From Ignavibacteria bacterium UBA961 (GTDB taxonomy: Bacteria; Bacteroidota; Ignavibacteria; Kapaibacteriales; UBA961): DNA of 19,443 bases. The stretch is taken from the NCBI GenBank assembly GCA_002293005.1, contig DBCJ01000023.1, positions 1-19,443 of the forward strand, written 5' to 3'. The position numbers were made by a program, and so were the translations under genes. The first letter of the stretch is position 1. Every line of letters starts with the position of its first letter. The notes beneath the pieces are model-generated. The model saw only the letters and a program-made list of their open reading frames with translations. It did no database searches and was not told the origin of the DNA. Positions 16,362 through 19,443 of this stretch are shown here, piece after piece.

Positions 16362-16383
16362 AGTCAAACCATACCGAAATGTC

Positions 16384-16388
16384 GGAGG
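16384..16388 (+). promoter_or_regulatory. Strong ribosome binding site deciding the TTG start of secD
   Basis: GGAGG lies 7 nt before TTG 16396. It is the strongest Shine-Dalgarno sequence in the window. Starting at this TTG includes the whole first membrane segment of SecD; the next in-frame ATG comes after that segment. Both facts support TTG as the real start. Confidence 0.8.
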
Positions 16389-16395
16389 AATAGCG

Positions 16396-18525
16396 TTGAA
16401 GAATAAACAATTGAGACGCTGGTTATTGATCTTGGGTCCGCTAGTTGCGGCCGCCGTGATTTTATGGCCAACCGTTGATGCCTATTTGTTGGAGCAGGAA
16501 GAAATGCAAGCCCTGCATCAAGCCATTCATGGCAAAGACAGCACTGCATTAAAAGCATTTGAGAATGCCAATGGTGAGAGATATCGCACCGCAAAAATGA
16601 ACCGTGTGAAATTGGGACTCGATCTCCGTGGCGGTATGTATGTCATGATGGAAGTGGCAGTTGACACTTTGCTTCGTGAAACTGCGGCGCGCGAGACACT
16701 CGATGAAACATTCGAAGCCGTGATCAGAGCAACACATGCACAAGCAGAAGCTTCAGGCGAAGACTATCTTGATGCATTTCATGCAAACTTTGATCGCATC
16801 GCTCGTCCAAAAGGTAAATCACTCATTTCCTATTTTGATGTTCCAGGCGTTCAGGATGTCACGGATGAAAAAGTGAAAGAGCGTTTGCGCGAAGATGTTG
16901 AAGGCGCGATTGATCAAGCACTTGAGGTCATTCGTCAGCGTATCGACAAATTCGGCGTTAGCGAACCAAATATTTCAAAGCAAGGATCTCGTCGCATTGT
17001 ACTTGAGCTTCCGGGCGTGAACAATGAAAGAGAAATGCGCCAATTGCTTTCAACGACTGCTCGTCTTGAATTCAAACTCGTTCGCAATTCTGCAGATATC
17101 GTCAAAGCTCTGTATCGCATAGATGCTTATTTGGCCAAAAACAATGGCAATAAGAATGTAGCTGATTCAACGATTGCAAATGTAGATAGCACCGCGAAAG
17201 ACACCGTGAAGAAAGACACGACTGCAGTTGCGGCAAAGACAGACAAGAAATCAGATTCATCAGCGATTGCAGCTGATACTACCAAGAAAGATACAGCAAA
17301 AACCGCAACAGCGGATGATCCTTATAAAGGACTCAAAGATGAAGAGAAAGGTAAGCGTTATCAAAAAGATCATCAGTTGACCACACTTCTTCAGATTTTC
17401 CCATTGGATCAAGAAGGCCGTTTTATCAGCAAAGATGGTCAACCTTCCTATTTCTATAATGAATCACAAGTACCTGAAGTCGAATATGTGATGTATATCC
17501 CATCAAAAATCTATCCTAAATTGATGTCAATTCTTGATAGACCCGATGTGAAAAAACTCATTCCTTCAGACTTGCAACTTCTTCGTTCAGCAAAACCTGA
17601 ATTTGTTTCCAAAGACTTGAAAGATACAACATATGCAATGTGGTGTGTACTTCGTCAAGCGGAATTGACAGGTGAATATGTGACTGATGCTCGTGCTTCA
17701 TCAGACCCAATGACCAATCTTCCTGTCGTCATGATGGAAATGGATCAAGAAGGTGCTGAAAAATGGGCGGATGTTACTGGTAAGAATATCAAAAAGAAAG
17801 TAGCGATTGTTTTGGATGATCAAGTGTATTCAGCACCTGTTGTTCAAAATAAAATCGCAGGTGGAAGTTCACAAATCACCGGTATGGACAGTCCTGAAGA
17901 AGCAAGACTTCTCGAGATCGTACTTAAAGCAGGTGCATTGAAAGCTCCCGTTAAAATCGTTGAAGAGCGCTTGGTTGGTCCTTCACTCGGTGAAGATTCC
18001 ATACGTCGCGGTCTCATGGGCATGGGCATTGCATTCTTGCTCGTTGTTCTCTTTATGGGATTATACTACTCTACTGCAGGTATGGTGGCAAACTTCGCCG
18101 TTATCATCAATGTGTTGCTCATTCTTGCAATCTTGACTCCGCTTGTGATTTCAGGTGGTGGTACTTTGACATTGCCCGGTATCGCAGGTATCATCTTGAC
18201 AATCGGTATGGCAGTGGATGCGAATATTCTTGTGTTTGAGCGTATTCGCGAAGAAATGATGAAAGGTCGTGGTTTCAGAAATGCAGTAGATGAAGGATTT
18301 AGCAAAGCATTGACTGCAATTGTGGATTCCAATGTGACAACATTCCTCACAGGTCTTATCTTATTCCTTCTTGGAACAGGTCCTGTGCAAGGTTTTGCTT
18401 TGACACTCATGATTGGTATTGTCACAACATTCTTCACAGCGATTATCGTATCACGCGCCATGATTGAATTGATGATCTCAAATGGCAAGTCAATAAATTT
18501 CGGTCAACCATCTACCATGGCTTAA
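16396..18525 (+). CDS. secD: Protein translocase subunit SecD
   Basis: SecD, with SecF, uses the proton motive force to pull proteins across the inner membrane after SecA-driven export. The 709-residue protein has TM1 at about 8-30 and the SecD motif GLDLRGGMYV near 73-82. It also has a large periplasmic region with IRQRIDKFGVSEPNI, and five C-terminal membrane segments from about residue 537 that contain the conserved GMAVDANILVFERIREE. It is about 90-100 residues longer than E. coli SecD. A low-complexity stretch of Asp, Thr, Lys, Ala and Ser at about 249-308, with repeats of the KKDT type, lies in the periplasmic part and looks like a flexible linker. Translation starts at TTG with a strong GGAGG. 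secF follows after 16 bases, so the two form an operon. Confidence 0.96.
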   Translation: MKNKQLRRWLLILGPLVAAAVILWPTVDAYLLEQEEMQALHQAIHGKDSTALKAFENANGERYRTAKMNRVKLGLDLRGGMYVMMEVAVDTLLRETAARETLDETFEAVIRATHAQAEASGEDYLDAFHANFDRIARPKGKSLISYFDVPGVQDVTDEKVKERLREDVEGAIDQALEVIRQRIDKFGVSEPNISKQGSRRIVLELPGVNNEREMRQLLSTTARLEFKLVRNSADIVKALYRIDAYLAKNNGNKNVADSTIANVDSTAKDTVKKDTTAVAAKTDKKSDSSAIAADTTKKDTAKTATADDPYKGLKDEEKGKRYQKDHQLTTLLQIFPLDQEGRFISKDGQPSYFYNESQVPEVEYVMYIPSKIYPKLMSILDRPDVKKLIPSDLQLLRSAKPEFVSKDLKDTTYAMWCVLRQAELTGEYVTDARASSDPMTNLPVVMMEMDQEGAEKWADVTGKNIKKKVAIVLDDQVYSAPVVQNKIAGGSSQITGMDSPEEARLLEIVLKAGALKAPVKIVEERLVGPSLGEDSIRRGLMGMGIAFLLVVLFMGLYYSTAGMVANFAVIINVLLILAILTPLVISGGGTLTLPGIAGIILTIGMAVDANILVFERIREEMMKGRGFRNAVDEGFSKALTAIVDSNVTTFLTGLILFLLGTGPVQGFALTLMIGIVTTFFTAIIVSRAMIELMISNGKSINFGQPSTMA

Positions 18526-18541
18526 GGAATCGGAGAAAACG

Positions 18542-19443
18542 ATGCAATTATTTTCAAAAACAAATATTGATTTTTTGAGCAAGCGTGGCACATTGGTGTG
18601 GCTCTCGCTCGTATTAAACATAATCGGTATTGTTGCTCCTTTCGCACTCGGTTTGCGTTTCGGGATTGACTTTGCCGGTGGAACAGAGATTGCAGTACAA
18701 TTGAACGCTTCAAATAAAGTTGGTGAAATTCGTACAGCGATTGAAGAAGCAAATTTGTCTGGTGCTGAGATAAAATCATATGGTGCTGACAATCAATACT
18801 TGATTCGCATTCCTGCAACATCATATGCAGATGATCCAACTCCGGCAGTTGTTGATGCAATCAAAAAGGCAATTCCGGGTGAATCAGTGAATCTTTTAAA
18901 GAAAGACTCCATTGGTCCGAAAGTAGGTGAGGAACTTCGTAATAAAGCTTTGCTCGCTGTAATTCTTGCAGTGTTCGCCATAGGGATTTATATCGCATTT
19001 CGATTTGAATTCCTCTATGGTGTTGGTGCTGCGATCGCACTTTTGCATGATGTATTGGTAACGCTTGCCATGGTGACTGTATTCAGTTCACTCGGCATCA
19101 TCAATCTTGAAATCAATCAGGCAATGATTGCCGCATTCTTGACGGTTGTCGGTTTCTCGGTGAATGATACCGTGATTATTTTCGATCGTATCAGAGAAAA
19201 TCGCGAATTACACAAAGGCATGAATCTTATCAAGTTGATGAATCTCAGTATCAATGAAACATTGTCAAGAACCGTAAATACGGTTATGACAGTTGTTTTG
19301 GTGCTACTCACTTTGGTTCTTCTTGGTGGTGAAGTGCTTCAAGGTTTCGCATTCACAATGCTTGTCGGTATTGTGACCGGTGCATATTCATCAATTTATA
19401 TTGCAAGTTCTTTTGTTATTTGGTTCATGGAAAAAGTACAGCA
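18542..19443 (+). CDS. secF: Protein translocase subunit SecF (3'-partial)
   Basis: The frame is open to the right edge, giving 300 residues. It starts at ATG 18542 with GGAG at 18532-18535, 6 nt upstream. TM1 is at about 18-37, then the conserved RFGIDFAGGTEI motif with GIDFAGG at 41-47. A short periplasmic domain ends in KKDSIGPKVGEEL, and four or five further membrane helices follow, with VGFSVNDTVIIFDRIREN and the final VLQGFAFTMLVGIVTGAYSS. It pairs with SecD in the SecDF subcomplex of the translocon. The missing part is probably only the C-terminal tail, since the last membrane helix (IYIASSFVIWFM) is already present. Confidence 0.96.
   Translation, partial: MQLFSKTNIDFLSKRGTLVWLSLVLNIIGIVAPFALGLRFGIDFAGGTEIAVQLNASNKVGEIRTAIEEANLSGAEIKSYGADNQYLIRIPATSYADDPTPAVVDAIKKAIPGESVNLLKKDSIGPKVGEELRNKALLAVILAVFAIGIYIAFRFEFLYGVGAAIALLHDVLVTLAMVTVFSSLGIINLEINQAMIAAFLTVVGFSVNDTVIIFDRIRENRELHKGMNLIKLMNLSINETLSRTVNTVMTVVLVLLTLVLLGGEVLQGFAFTMLVGIVTGAYSSIYIASSFVIWFMEKVQ

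Noticed and set aside
1..19443. Mobile elements, CRISPR arrays, tRNA or rRNA genes, toxin-antitoxin or defence genes
   Set aside because: No transposase, integrase, direct-repeat array, cloverleaf or recognisable defence gene was seen in any frame or gap; gene content is housekeeping and surface-protein related.

Overview
The window is an ordinary, densely coded chromosomal segment, moderately AT-rich by eye, from a Gram-negative bacterium of the Bacteroidota/Chlorobiota/Ignavibacteriota (FCB) group. Four things point there. The first gene is a very large secreted repeat protein ending in what looks like a type IX secretion (Por) sorting domain. Most genes lack a clear Shine-Dalgarno sequence. 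Several intergenic regions carry elements close to the Bacteroidota -7 promoter consensus TAnnTTTG. SecD and SecF are encoded by two separate genes, whereas classical Bacteroidia usually have a fused SecDF, so a deep branch such as Ignavibacteria or Candidatus Kapabacteria is my best guess (inference, not proven).

Layout. Positions 1-3249 hold the 3' part of the surface or secreted protein gene, followed by a strong hairpin terminator. Positions 3352-7208 hold three closely packed forward genes: purK (purine synthesis), a CCA-adding tRNA nucleotidyltransferase with an HD domain, and a MEMO1/AmmeMemoRadiSam-B protein. A reverse-strand NlpC/P60 lipoprotein (7187-7732) overlaps the end of the last of these and diverges from hslO (Hsp33). 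Next come a polyprenyl-phosphate-type family 2 glycosyltransferase and a small outer-membrane beta-barrel candidate. They are followed by an unusually long aldo/keto reductase and dxs (first step of the MEP isoprenoid pathway).

The right-hand part is a protein-biogenesis block: rpmH (bL34, 46 aa), rnpA, yidD, then a thiolase, then secD and the 5' part of secF, which runs off the window. rpmH-rnpA-yidD is an ancient gene cluster in which yidC normally follows; here a thiolase and secDF occupy that place. A hairpin terminator or attenuator sits between rpmH and rnpA.

No mobile element, CRISPR array, tRNA, rRNA or obvious defence or biosynthetic system was seen, and I found no convincing undescribed multi-gene system. 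The more notable points are the multidomain architecture of the first protein, the helical insertion in the aldo/keto reductase, the Asp/Thr/Lys-rich insertion in SecD, the cysteine-rich active site of the NlpC/P60 lipoprotein, recurrent promoter-like elements, and the altered rpmH-rnpA-yidD context.
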